Positions 46,096 through 57,300 of a DNA stretch of 64,000 nucleotides are shown here, in pieces; position 1 is the stretch's first letter, and each line of letters starts with the position of its first letter. This DNA is from Perkinsus chesapeaki (taxonomy: Eukaryota > Perkinsozoa > Perkinsida > Perkinsidae): contig JAAPAO010000043.1 in NCBI GenBank assembly GCA_013115145.1, positions 43,726-107,725 of the forward strand, read 5' to 3'. The notes beneath the pieces were generated by a model. It saw nothing but the letters and a program-made list of their open reading frames with translations. It did no database searches and was not told where the DNA came from. The translations under genes were made by a program, and so were the position numbers.

Positions 46096-46390
46096 TCACA
46101 GAAGACTTTTATATTCCGCAAGAGGGCCTCCCGTCAAGTAGTCGGTCATGGTCACCTCCAGGCCATTTGATAGCTTATGCCACCCGAGGGTAACAACGGC
46201 GATGCTCACATCGGCAGCGGGCGACTCACACTCATCCTTGTCCGGATATTAGGTGTCCCATAGCGCCAGTGAGCAGGAGCAGCAGATCCGACGTTATCGC
46301 AGTAGTAGACCTTGACACCTTGAAATTACCGTGACCGAGAACCGTCTCGTCGATGCATGTGTGCTCTGAAGGGGTAGTGGCACACACTTA
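46096..46390 (-). CDS. 3' exons of an unidentified gene
   Basis: Minus-strand coding-like pieces: IDETVLGHGNFK, then GVKVYYCDNVGSAAPAHWRY with GTPNIRTRM, then ADVSIAVVTLGWHKLSNGLE and MTDYLTGGPLAEYKSLL, stop at 46096-46098. The pieces have protein-like composition and plausible splice borders. I do not recognise the family or find the 5' end; a decayed gene is possible. Confidence 0.35.
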
Positions 46391-46786
46391 CAGCAAGTGG
46401 GTTCAATTCTAAGGAACTTTAGGCATGTGGCCATTTGCCATCACTGGAATCATTCCAGTGGAATGACACAGAGTGAGAATGCTCAAGGTATATTTGGCGT
46501 TGAAATGGTAATCCTAGGACTTGTTAATTCTCGCGAGGAATCTCAGAGACGAGTCGAGTCATGTGAAGATACCTTCGGGTATGAGATTTAGCTTACCATC
46601 CCAACGCCAGTCGTACATACTCGGTTACTGAGCTGTGGAGGGTAAATGGTGTCGATCTCAGGAAATAGCTAATCGCCCTGGAGCCGATAGTATAACTTAT
46701 TAATAACTTGTTTAGTATCAATACTGAAAACACAAGTATTATAGATCACATCGACAACAACATTTAATAAAAATCAATTCCATTCG

Positions 46787-47638
46787 TTAGTCCCTCATCA
46801 CTTTCTGGAGCCTCTTAACAGTGTTATGGAGAAACGACCATAACCAGTCGATTCCAGGGCGATAGCCATTTGCTGGGTGTTGAGCGATAAGTGTGAAAAG
46901 CCTTCTGCAATCATCAACATTGTCCGGAACTAGTTTCTTTATCTCCTCCTTGACAGTGTCAGGCAGTCCAAACAACGGATGATACTTCTTCACATGCTCC
47001 TTACCCTTGAGGGTCACTTGTCCATAACCTTGGTTCAAAACAAATACCTCACTGGAGCTGAGATACAATTGATCGCATTAAAAATTACATCAACGAATAA
47101 TATACTAGTAGCATAATACTACTACATGAAGTAGCAACTTGGGATGACTTACCCGACAGTCAGAAGGTCGACATCTGTTCTGATTTCGAATTTACCCAGT
47201 AAGGATGCCCGCAGGGTTATTGTAGCATCATCGAATCTGCGGCCAAACGGATTCGGCTGATATTTGCATTCGCCGTAGGGCGTAGAGGTGATAGCCCCTG
47301 GGAGCTGGAGACAAACGGCATGACCGACGGGGTTCCTGCCTTGCATTCGAGTGGATTACCTGTATAGCAGATGACTTCACCAGTTCTTCCACTTGGTCCA
47401 TTCTTTCCAGTATTGATTTCTGCAAACTCTGTAGAGAAACCTGGTTTTCGCGGAGTTCTTTCTCCATATCATCTATTCTTGCTGTTAGCTTTTCCATCTG
47501 AAACACATTACATGATCGCTCATCAATCCAGGAGGCGAAGCTGTCGCTATTCGGCATCACCTGAGCATCCCTTGCTGTACGAAGGGCAGATGATAGAATG
47601 GCAGTTGTGAATAATAAAGGGATACGAAATAGGAACAT
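46787..47638 (-). CDS. Secreted protein with central coiled coil
   Basis: Starts MFLFRIPLLFTTAILSSALR, a clean signal peptide. Exon 1 then carries a heptad segment (MEKLTARIDDMEKELRENQV, SLQSLQKSILERMDQVEELV). Exon 2 reads GAITSTPYGECKYQPNPFGR then FDDATITLRASLLGKFEIRT, ending at a GTAAGT donor near 47156; exon 3 reads LYLSSSEVFVLNQGYGQVTL, GKEHVKKYHPLFGLPDTVKE and ends HNTVKRLQKVMRD at 46787. Introns are about 60 and 100 nt. No known family; likely lineage-specific, perhaps a self-associating extracellular protein through the coiled coil (inference). Confidence 0.7.
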
Positions 47639-47723
47639 TTGTAAAGGTTAACCCAAAGGTAACTGTTACACATGAAGAGGTGGAGGAGTTATTATAGGAT
47701 GAAAAACCTTATAATCACCTGTT

Positions 47724-48066
47724 GTGGCTCTACCCGACGAAGACCATCGCATTATTAAGTGGAAATATTTATCAACAAAAACGAGACGAGACGTTAAGTG
47801 TGTTTATGAACGAGACGCGACTCTACTCCTCCTCTCGCGACCCCAGCGACTGTCTAGAGTTGGAAAGGTATCGGGTGTTGGTCAGCACACGGTAAGCCCT
47901 GATGCTCCCACCGCAATGCTGACGCGTTCAAACTCCTATAACCTTAACATCCGCACGGCACCGTACACCCGTCCTTTACTGTAGGTACTGCCGCTGCGGT
48001 GTACACCGCCCCGTACGGCGGCCATATCAGCAGACTGCCGGCAGTCACTGCCCAGTCGCTGTAAGG
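47724..48066 (+). CDS. Possible small hypothetical gene
   Basis: A plus-strand frame from ATG 47724 (MALPDEDHRIIKWKYLSTKT, LLLLSRPQRLSRVGKVSGVG) reaches a GTAAGC donor near 47892; an acceptor near 47985 continues GTAAAVYTAPYGGHISRLPA to a TAA near 48064. It is basic, with no recognised domain. Weak evidence. Confidence 0.25.
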
Positions 48067-48418
48067 AGTGAACGCCCTCTCCAACACTAGAAAAAAAAAT
48101 AATAATACTGTGCTGACCTGCTTCAGCGTCCTCCCCAGGGCTGCACCAAGCAGGCCCCTTCCCGCCGGCCGCGACACTCCCTGCACATGCAGGAATCTTA
48201 CCTAGCAAACCTCGCTCGCCCACGCCGCTTCGTGGTCCCGCGCTGGCTTGCTCGTGTTCGTCCTAGAACTCGCTCTATGAAACATAGACCTACACGATTA
48301 TTAACAAGTTTACTAAAACCGTTGTACAGGAATGCCGGCTAAACGTTTACCCAATTAACTGCTCAACGCCGCCGAACTTTTAACATTGGAAATGAACGAG
48401 GAACGTTTATATCATTAT

Positions 48419-51242
48419 TCACAGTTCATCAGCGGCTGTCTCGATGATTCCCATGGCCTTCTTAAAGTTGCGCTCCTTCACACCTGTAATCGATTTACCC
48501 TGCCAGACCGGCTTCTTGCCACCAGCACCCTTCGCACCGAACTCCTCTAGCAACTGAGATAATACGGAATGAAAGCAATGAGCAATGACTGGACAACTCA
48601 CCAAGTTTAACATATCCTTGTTTCCTAGAAGTGGAGTACCTTCGTTATAATCGGCAAAGAGGAATGCTGTTGGACAACAAAGCAGAATCTGACGGCAGAA
48701 GAAATAATAATAATAGATTTACTCCCTACTATTGGATCTCATCACTACAAAGGTTGATATATATATAATAATAGTAGCAATCTCATTAGCTTACAGCTCT
48801 CGGCCCTCCTTCGGTCGCTTTATTCTTCTCAACCAAGGCCTTCTCAAGTTGGTGTAAAAACACTGCGTCACAGTCTCTAAAGGTGCCGACTATTTTCTTT
48901 CCAGCGGCATGTGACAGCATGTCAGTAGCAAGGTACTGAATAAGCTCCTCCGTCAAAGCCTTAACCTGAATACAACCGATCTGTCGATAACACGCCCCTC
49001 GAAATTTAACGAGCGCGTAATAGTCCTACCTGTCGATTCGCTACTGTGAGTTGCTGTAGTCTTTGTTGGACCAATTCGGGCAACTTCTCCCTTTTGCAGC
49101 TCAAATCGTTAATCATAGCCGCTTCTCGATCGCAACATTCATCAAAACGGTCTAGAACTCTCTGCCCGACTAGAAACGTCAATGTGAGAATCTTCGTAGA
49201 GCTCTTCCACGAATGACCTGAACGCCGTCAGCGAGCATGACCGCGCGCCACGAAAACATCGCCACTCACCGGTTATTTTAACACACTGGAGCTCCGCAAG
49301 ATTCTCCACGTGAGTTCCTCCGCAGGCGTTCTTTTCGATTCCATCAATCTCTACGATTCGGAAAACATCGCCTTTAACTTTTTTGGGCAGGGCGGAGCGA
49401 AGCATACTAAAATAGGATATTCGTTAAATAGGCCCAACTTCTACTGTTGCTGTTGGCTTACGGGTCCCTATTGCCGTTCTCATCCTCCAACTCACTTCGC
49501 TTCATCTGTCGGTTATATACTGTCCTATGCTCTCTAATAGCTTGATTACAACGATCCTCTAATGTCTTCACACGAGAATCAAGTGTCTCACCTGAACCAA
49601 AAATCTTGAATACCAGCAATTCTGTTATGATTGTAAACAAGCGATTGACGAACTCGGGGTTTTGCATAGCCCATCGAACCTGTCGAATAAACCACCTGCT
49701 GTGTACACGAGACTCATTGAACACTACCAGAATATCGATCGGCTCTCTGAGATTTATGACCACAGCAATACAAATAGAGATAGACTATGTACGACAACTT
49801 TGCTAGTAACAGACTGATACATTAGTAGTTCAGTTGGACAGATACAGAAGAAAACCCATACCGATCCCCTTCTCCCAACTCAGAGACCCGGCGGCAACTC
49901 GCCGACGACGCGTTACCTTCGGGGATGAGATCTAAATTGCATGGTCCAATATCGACCGTGCACGCCTGGCTGCTGAACTCCCAAGAGTCCGTGTTACCGA
50001 ATTCAGGGAATAAGTCGTGTGTCTGAAAACGTTAGATCTTTCCAACCTATATCGACCTCGGAGCTACCTCACACAAAGCGCTGATGAGGTGCTGACCAGA
50101 ATGCTGTTGAGTGTCGTCCCATCGCCTATTCCAGTCAATGCTCACATCTACCTCGCTTCCGACTTCCACCTTGCTGTCGACATAATGGTGAACCTGTCGA
50201 AGAGATGCGATGAATCATTCTTTTCAAAAGCTACTAGAGTGCTGGAAAACACGTCGAAATCATCTAGGTTCGGAATCTCCTATAGATTGCAGCGAAGATA
50301 TAAATATCCTTTCGAATCCGAGGTCTACTTCCCACGACAGAGTCTGGAAGGCTCTGCACGTATCCGATGATATTACAGCACTGCGGACAGATGAGCACGA
50401 CGCTCACTGTAGCCTCGAAACCCTTGTAGAAAATTTCCCAAACGTGTCTCGAAAGACTAAATTCTCTTCGGCAGTTGGATGAGGAATTCTGAGCGCTCAG
50501 ACGAGCAAGGCCGCCAGAAAGTACACCACAGACGGTGCTACTCTCTCACCTCTCCCTCGGAGTCCTTATCAACATACAGTACTCTGGCATTGCCAATACG
50601 GCCAGTATCGGATGGCTGACCGCCACCCTCGGGATATAGTAATGTCTGGTCTAGTGTTACCACAAACTTGGAACCTGAGACCATCATATAGTAGCGATAA
50701 GGCAGCAGGAAGAACGTGCTGAACTGGTGATAATACGGTATTTTATATTAATATTACAAAAAGAGAATACGTAAGCTCATCAGAGACAAAGGGGCCGCTC
50801 AACGAGTAACCGATTTTGTAACCGAGAATCGAGTATCGCAGGAATGCTTTTAACACATGAAAGCGAATTCTAGAATCGGCGATTGTAAAGGCCATAATTC
50901 ACTCAGCGACCGTGGCGTAGATACATGGCAACATGACTAGCGAAATAAACTGAGAGGGTAACATTACTCATATTGATGAGGGTATATAAAAGGCAAGATA
51001 CTATCATCTATATTTCGAGGGAGCTAAAAAGGAATTCAAACCATAGCAACACTGCATTGGAGGCAGTTCCAGTATGAGTGTATAATTGTACATATAAATA
51101 CTATGTCCATGGTGTAATAGGAATGGTTACCTTTAGCCATAGGAGCCACAGGCTTCTTAGGGGCTGCCTCACATGAGAGGACCTTTGCTGTGGTGGAACG
51201 GAGCTTAGGTTGGGCTATACAGAGAACTCGAGTCGCCGTCAT
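48419..51242 (-). CDS. AARSD1: AARSD1-type alanyl-tRNA editing protein (AlaX-like)
   Basis: Trans-acting editing enzyme that hydrolyses Ser mischarged on tRNA-Ala. N-terminal exon from 51242 (VLCIAQPKLRSTTAKVLSCE) joins GSKFVVTLDQTLLYPEGGGQ then PSDTGRIGNARVL. Zinc/catalytic motifs follow: VDVSIDWNRRWDDTQQHSGQ with HSGQHL (near 50110), TDSWEFSSQACTVDIGPCN, LEDRCNQAIREHRTVYNRQM, and EIDGIEKNACGGTHVENLAE (CGGTHV, near 49320). The C-terminal part contains LSCKREKLPELVQQRLQQLT, EELIQYLATDMLSHAAGKKI, and LLEEFGAKGAGGKKPVWQGK, the DHHA1-like end seen in AARSD1, and closes ETAADEL at 48419. There is no aminoacylation domain, so this is the free-standing editor, not AlaRS. About eight introns, some AT-rich. 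Confidence 0.9.
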
Positions 51243-52467
51243 TTAATAGAACAGATGTAGGAAATTAACACTGAATAAGAATGTTCGTGGAAGGAGTTCT
51301 TCGTGGGGTCATTTAAGGACAGGCTGGTGTGAAGGGGACAGTCGACACAATCGATCTGCTCAGCTGGGTTGTTCGGCAACATAACGTAAAGTCTAAGTTC
51401 TAATGCATTAGTCTAATGCACTTGTAAATGATAGGTTTCAAGGGCATCCCTCGATTGTTAGGCCTGTTGAGTTCCATGTGATGATTTTCGGACCCCTCCC
51501 ACAACTTAAATCGAATATTAACTGCTACTTTAGAACAACGTTACGTAATGATATTTTGGGAATGCATCTCAAAACTAAAACTCCTCCACAACTCTGTCCT
51601 TTTCCCATGTTCCAGGAGCGGTTGCTACCAGCAAGCCCCTCATCAACACGCGGAGAATTTGGCTCGCCTTGTGCGTTCAACTACTCGGCCATAGAAAATA
51701 ACACTTACTAGACTGCCACTTACAGCTACAACAGCAGCACCAATTAGTGCGTCATAATCTCCTCTGTTCACCCGGCAAGCTCCAGATGCGTAGATCTCCT
51801 ACTATCGCAGGTCAAGGGGTTTCTGCAACTGTGATGTCGGCGGCTTCTGTGAAGCTACCGCTCCCTCTGCTAGGTGTGTGGCGCAACATCGCCTCCCGCG
51901 CAACCCGAGAGCTAGGAGCCTCCAGCCTGAGTCTACACCACTCCAAGAGCGGATCTCTTTAAGAGCTGAAATGAGGCACAGCTTCTTAACTCTACAATGC
52001 ACTGGTATTGCCTGATCAGACTATTGGCCTTGCGAAATGTCGCCAGTATAGCGTTTTTCCAATGTGGCCTGGCTATTTATCAGGTCGGTTACACCTCTAC
52101 AGTCCAGCCATTGTCCCTCGGGCGCGTGAGTGACTCAACCAGCAGCGGCTTTTTCTTAAGAGTTTTCACCAATGAGAGACACGTTCGGTTGTGACGCTTC
52201 CCCAAACAGCTCCCTTATCTGGGCGGCATTCTTTACCTTTTAAAGCTCATTGTAAACAACCACGTTGTGTGTAGTAGGTTGGCCAAGCCCAGCAGTGCAA
52301 GGTTCTCTACCTCCGTGCTGGGTCGCAAGCGCCGCGGGGAAGTTAAGGCTCAGTGATGAGGTATAATCGATTAACCGTTTCATGGGGTGGCATCAAACTA
52401 GACTCAACAGCCGACCCGCCAGCAGGCACATGATGAAACATAAAATTATTAGAAATGTATGACAATT
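51243..52467. other. Intergenic, no convincing gene; a hairpin near its end
   Basis: About 1.2 kb with several overlapping short frames (for example 51747-51962 and 51997-52194) that lack domains or clear exon borders. Near 52288-52322 a GC-rich hairpin stands out (CCCAGCA...TGCTGGG, with an inner AGGT...ACCT). I cannot assign a gene. Confidence 0.4.
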
Positions 52468-55226
52468 TCAATCTTTGCCCAAATACTCATACACACAGCT
52501 GAAGTCCTTTCTGCCGTGCCCTTTATCGCCAACACTACCATACAGCTCCCGACAGAAGGTGGCCACAGGTACCTCGAACTCGACCTCGAAAATATCTTCA
52601 TCCACATGCTAATCCGATCTCAAGCGCTTTAACCCGAATAACTTTACCATGCAATCAACCGCCAGCACATGGGAGGCAAATACCGTGACAGAGAGTGAGC
52701 AAACATGACATACCATCTACCCTTTCATGAGAGAATTTAACGTGAACTCCGAAGCAACCAAGACTTTGTGAAAAATGTTGCGGTACCTCAGCTCCGCAGC
52801 CCTCAGCAGCCGTCTTCGCCAGTCCCAAATCCTTGACCATGAGATCGACCATAAATCCCTATTGAAATCTTAGTCGTTTATGATGGTATCTCCACCTTAC
52901 CCCGCTGTACTCTCTATTAGAGGGTATATCCTTATCTAGGACACCTGGCACTGGATTGTAGGTATCCGAACTCCAGCATCGTCCAGTGGAAGCATTTACT
53001 ATCTCAGCAAAGACTTTTGGATCGACCCCCAGCGTCCTAAACACATACCAGTTACCACTGGTATAGAACAGATGAGCTGAGAACCCTATGCAGGCAATAC
53101 AACCACCGCCGTGATGATCATGACATGCTTCGATCTAAACGAGCATGTTGTTGGACAACAATTACTTCCTATCAGTCCTCCTATTCAGCTCAGCGACCCG
53201 GCATATCTTACCACTACTTAGTAGACATTCGGCTATTTCCGGACAACGTTTTCAAGGTAAAATAATAATAAGGTAAAATAGATATGCCCTTGTGAAGGTG
53301 GTGGCTAAAAGCAGCAGCATACAGCAGCCCATATCCTTTCCTACAGAGAATGCCTCGCTTGCTCGAGTACGTCATGCCCAAACTATCGAGAGAGCCTCTC
53401 TTTCCAACGCGACGGCAACAACTGGTAATGTTAAGCATTACAACCGCTTCGAATGAGGCATTCATAGAAGACCATAGAATTTAGTACCATCAATATGGCC
53501 AGTGATTCCGAGTCGACTTTTGAAACTTTGATGACCGCTACACAAAGTTTCTGTCCCCCTCAATCCAGTCCTCACTTTGCTAATCGGAAGCCCTCAGCGA
53601 CACCAAGCATGCTAGCAGCCAAAATGAGATTATTCGACACCTTAACAGCTTGGCCCATGCCAGCTCCACCGCAGTGCTTTGGATTTCCCATAGGCTTCAG
53701 AATCTCTACAGCGGTTTGGAAGTCCTCGGTACTATCAGCCCCAACCATAAACGTTAAAGTACCTACCGGGGATCGAACCCGCGCCCTTTCGCAGCAGCCC
53801 TACCCGCCCTCGCCGCTGGTACCCCTCCGCTGACTGGGGCGTCCACCATTTTATGGCCTTCGCCTTTAGCTGCAGCTATGACTGATTTGGCTGCTATCGG
53901 ATCGATTGTAGAACAGTCTATCAAGAATGATGACTTCTTCAAAAGGGACAGGATCTGAAGAATTATACTTTGGCATCAAGTTGGCGGCACAAAGGACAAC
54001 AATCCCAAGCACAAAGGGAATCCAGAATTTACAAACCTGCCAAATTTCAATACTAAGAAAATGGAGCCTGAAAAACTTGAGATCGAGTTGATTGAACATT
54101 GCTAGCTCAGGAGCGACCAGAAAAGTGGCAGAACTGACGGCGCTTGGAAAGCAGCAACATCCTGCATGGATCCCATCCATTCCACATTGGGGAATCCCCA
54201 ACCACCATCCACTTTCAAGAGGTCCATAGTTACACCTCTCAGCTGACCCGTTAACCACTCTTCGCCTTCTAACGAGCCTAGTTTGCCCTCCAGTGCCCCT
54301 AAAGCCACGAGAATGTTTCAAGTTTTTCTCAACTGGCGAAATAAGCCTTGTCTAGGGCAACACTCTGGCAGCGGCCCCATTGCCACTGTACCATTCTAGA
54401 AAACGATAGGACGACGAGATTGACGTATAAATATCAGACTACATGTTAAACTATTACGGTATCATTGTTAGCTATTGAGTGTCCAGTGTACTATCTACAA
54501 AATATATTCCACTTACCCCGCCATGGCCGGTATATAAATCAATGACATCTTGACTCCCCGGTACCATCGATATGATAACATCGGATGAAGCACAGAGATC
54601 CTCTAGACCCTCCGCCACTCTAGCTTCTTTGGCAGCTGCCTCTTGGACACCTGCAACACCACGACTATGCTAGCACAGAGAATAGAGTCTAACGGCAAGG
54701 CATCTTCAGAGTGAGGTATAGCGGTACTGTTCTACTGCGTGGAAAAATAACCACGAGAGCCTTTGGCACAGTAAAGATACCACAGACACCGTGAACGAAT
54801 AATGAACCGAGGTTGGGTCAGTTCATTTTTAGAGCTTCAAAGGATAACATCATCCTGCGGCCACAATAACTTATATTAACGGAAGGGACAAGAGTCTCCA
54901 AACTCTGTGACATTATTTGATTCAGCCTCATTCCCCACCTATTCTTGCGAGTATCCTTCAACAATGAGTTCATCGAGGAACTATACAACCACTTCACATC
55001 CTCCCCCGGGGCTGGAAACTGGCGGGCCCACATCACTACCTGCTGATCCAACCATCTTGTCGAACACTACTAAGCTCCTTTCAGCTTTCAGTAAGTTTCC
55101 TGCCATACCCGAGCCCATGTTACCAAGGCCAATAAAGCCAATTGATGCGAATCCTCTTTGGTGAGCACTTCCGAAGACCCTTCTGCAGCCAAGGCGGGCA
55201 AGCATGGTCCGAGCCGAAAAGGGCAA
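52468..55226 (-). CDS. HIBADH: 3-hydroxyisobutyrate dehydrogenase, mitochondrial
   Basis: NAD-dependent valine-catabolism enzyme in the mitochondrial matrix. Starts [20 protein letters not shown] (targeting peptide), then the NAD fold [20 protein letters not shown]. Later exons: [20 protein letters not shown] and [38 protein letters not shown] then [18 protein letters not shown], joined by a 41-nt intron (53763-53803) to [60 protein letters not shown] then [38 protein letters not shown] (catalytic Lys); and a last exon [20 protein letters not shown] ending EYLGKD at 52468. All hallmark motifs are intact. The 41-nt intron is tRNA-like (separate entry). Other introns are up to a few hundred bases. 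Confidence 0.92.
53763..53803 (-). repeat. tRNA 3'-half sequence forming a complete 41-nt HIBADH intron
   Basis: On the coding strand the intron begins GTAGGGCTGCTGCG and ends GGTTCGATCCCCGGTAG. GGTTCGATCCC is a perfect B box/T-loop. GTAG at each end provides donor and acceptor. The excision is fixed by the protein: [16 protein letters not shown] matches the HIBADH consensus without gap. GGTAG occurs at both borders. Confidence 0.85.
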
Positions 55227-55430
55227 GCTCGAGATACGCCACGCTTGTTTTATCCTACCGCTCCCCCCGAGAAAGCAGCTTCAGCAATACAGAGGAATAC
55301 TGCCAAGAGATTACAACGCAATACCGAGTGACATGAAGAAAATTCAACACAGTCACGCCCCCAGCGACGGGTGAGCACCACCATCGACTTGGCCGATTTT
55401 CGACCTGGCCGAGAGACCTCTCGCAGCAGT

Positions 55431-56026
55431 CTAGTCCGGTGTAGGCTTGTAGCCGTCAACGTAGAAGTTAACAGTAGAAGGCGGCAATTTAACTTCCTGA
55501 CCATCCATGTCTTCTGTAACCTTAACCTGGCATCCAGACACATGAGTTGTGGGAAATATGGTATTATTATTGCCTGACAACCGAGCCTGCTAGTATCCTC
55601 CAGCCCAGGGGCAAGGTCCAACAAATCTTCCTCTTCTTCACAGGGTTCAGGTAGACTATCGTAGAGATCTTGAGATAGTATACAGTGGCACGTCGAGCAA
55701 GCCATCGACTCCTAAACGCTACATGCTGGACCCTCCTACAAGGCTTTCAAAACTACCTCACAAGCGCCCTCCAAATCAATGTCGTTCAAATGTGCAACTT
55801 TCAGCAAGGACCAGCCAATCGGTGCCTTCGCCACTTTCTTGGTCCCGTCGGTATTAACAAAAGTAATGTTAACAGTAGGAAGGCCTTTAGCGGCATTCGC
55901 GTCGGCATGGAAGGATCTAGCGAACCTGCCACCTAAAGGACCGGCGGCCACGGCAGCTATACTGCCCCGGAGGGCAGAGGATGCCGCTATTGGGGCCGCC
56001 ATGGCTCGCATTAAAGATGATGACAT
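55431..56026 (-). CDS. Mitochondrial [2Fe-2S] ferredoxin (adrenodoxin type)
   Basis: Electron carrier for iron-sulfur cluster assembly. Targeting peptide [20 protein letters not shown] and [13 protein letters not shown]; then [20 protein letters not shown] and [19 protein letters not shown]. After a short intron, [10 protein letters not shown] completes the C-x5-C-x2-C cluster loop, followed by [20 protein letters not shown] and DTSRLGCQ (fourth Cys). The last exon gives [20 protein letters not shown] and ends GYKPTPD, stop 55431-55433. The intron after GCQ appears to start GCAATA, a GC-AG intron. Length (about 160 residues with the leader) is normal for FDX1/FDX2. It lies just upstream of HIBADH on the same strand. 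Confidence 0.92.
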
Positions 56027-56100
56027 TAGTATAACAGTGAATAGAAACTAAAGTACTTCATAGAGAGCATTATCCATTTCTGAAGGCTGTGAAAAAAATG

Positions 56101-56143
56101 AAGGAGAAATTCCGCCTGCCGGGATCGAACCAGGGTCTCACTC
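56101..56143 (-). repeat. tRNA 3'-half-like fragment
   Basis: The minus strand reads GGCACGCGAGTGAGACCCTG then GTTCGATCCCGGCAGGCGGA, with a near-perfect B box (TGGTTCGATCCC) and a plausible 3' acceptor strand, but no matching 5' half upstream. It lies about 75 bases 5' of the ferredoxin start, before a TTTTTTTCACAG acceptor-like tract, so it may be part of a 5' UTR intron. Confidence 0.55.
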
Positions 56144-56469
56144 GCGTGCCAAATTGATATACCTAGTGTCACACTACTAATGATAATGATAAGGGATGAC
56201 GTCACGAAGCTAGCTTGTGGCACGTAATATCCAGCTCCTATTCTCAGAAGGCTAACCAATCGAAAGCTATTCCAATTAGGCACGTCGCTTGGCGCTACGT
56301 GACACGACGGTATTCTAGCTCGTGACAAGTGTATAACACTCCATTTGTGTACACCATGTCATTCTCGGATACAACAAAACAACTGGGAATGATAAAACGA
56401 TGATACGAAGAGGTTCTGACTGCGATTCTGGAACAGATGATATGCCAGAAACAGGGAAGTTGCTCTGGC

Positions 56470-57300
56470 TCAAAATTCCAGCAACAGCTCATCGACGCCG
56501 TGGTTAAGGAGGTTCTCGTCCAGTGGAACAATGTCCCCACGAGGGTAGTGGGGGGGATTCCCCGGGAGAAGTGTCTGTTCCTCGTCCGTAATCCACCACT
56601 CCTTCCACAGAGCGCGGTGCGACTTGTCCGAGCCGATATAGTATAGGACCAACTCACCAACATCCTGCCTTCCGCCTTTAAAAGTCAGTAACATCACAAC
56701 ATCTTGTGTAACGAACATCACGTGCGCTAGAAGACCGAAGACGTCATAACAATCTAGTGTTCGTGGAAAGGGTTGTTCGTCCCACACTGCCAGCCTGGAA
56801 GGTGCATCATCTATGCCGACCACTCTCCATTTTTCAGGCTCCATTTCCACCACGCCGAACCCTCTGAAATCTTCAATGTTTCCTTTCATGAGCTTCACAC
56901 ATTGCCACTTCAACGTCTCGATATCGAGCCGCCAAAGCTCCATCACGCCCTCGTTGGCGGCGTTCACCAGATAAGCCCAGTTCCGGGTGCAAATTGGTCC
57001 CGCAAAGTTAAAGCGAAAAGGCAGGTCGTTGGCAATGACAGACTCCTCACCACCGCGCTGCACCACCCATGTCGCTGGGAAGTTACTCTCTTCGCCATAG
57101 CCTGCTCGAACATACCAGAAACCATCCCTCCCCCGGTGATAGCTTTCGATAGGCTGGCCGAATGAGAATCCCTTGGGGTCTCTACGACCAAGGAACTGCT
57201 TTGTGAATGCGCAAGGGAATGCAAATACACTCCCTTTGCTCAGAAATCGATTGTCGCATGCTCGAAGCTCAAGGGACAAATGAAAGGCACTTGCGACCAT
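56470..57300 (-). CDS. Hypothetical protein, 276 residues, single exon
   Basis: An open frame with strong coding character and no recognised family. It contains RRDPKGFSFGQPIESYHRGR, WYVRAGYGEESNFPATWVVQ, WRLDIETLKWQCVKLMKGNI, WRVVGIDDAPSRLAVWDEQP and VVMLLTFKGGRQDVGELVLY. The spacing of Trp-containing beta-like stretches (VxLWRLDIETLKW) recalls Kelch or galactose-oxidase propeller blades (xxWxxD...W), but the glycine pairs that would settle it are missing. No signal peptide or membrane span. Start taken at MVASAFHLSLELRA. Confidence 0.7.
   Translation of the reverse strand: MVASAFHLSLELRACDNRFLSKGSVFAFPCAFTKQFLGRRDPKGFSFGQPIESYHRGRDGFWYVRAGYGEESNFPATWVVQRGGEESVIANDLPFRFNFAGPICTRNWAYLVNAANEGVMELWRLDIETLKWQCVKLMKGNIEDFRGFGVVEMEPEKWRVVGIDDAPSRLAVWDEQPFPRTLDCYDVFGLLAHVMFVTQDVVMLLTFKGGRQDVGELVLYYIGSDKSHRALWKEWWITDEEQTLLPGNPPHYPRGDIVPLDENLLNHGVDELLLEF

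Noticed and set aside
46442-46460. Perfect palindrome CACTGGAATCATTCCAGTG as an operator
   Set aside because: A single 9-bp inverted repeat without a linked gene start; no second copy seen, so no regulatory call.
52255-52370. Signal recognition particle RNA
   Set aside because: The hairpin lacks the conserved helix 8 asymmetric loop and GGAA-type tetraloop context; kept only as an unassigned hairpin.
53755-53830. Functional tRNA gene at 53.8 kb
   Set aside because: The upstream bases that could pair are HIBADH coding sequence (GGVPAARAG), and only the T-arm is intact.
53866-54321. 151-codon minus-strand protein within HIBADH
   Set aside because: Overlaps HIBADH exon and intron in another frame; the frame with [15 protein letters not shown] matches the enzyme.
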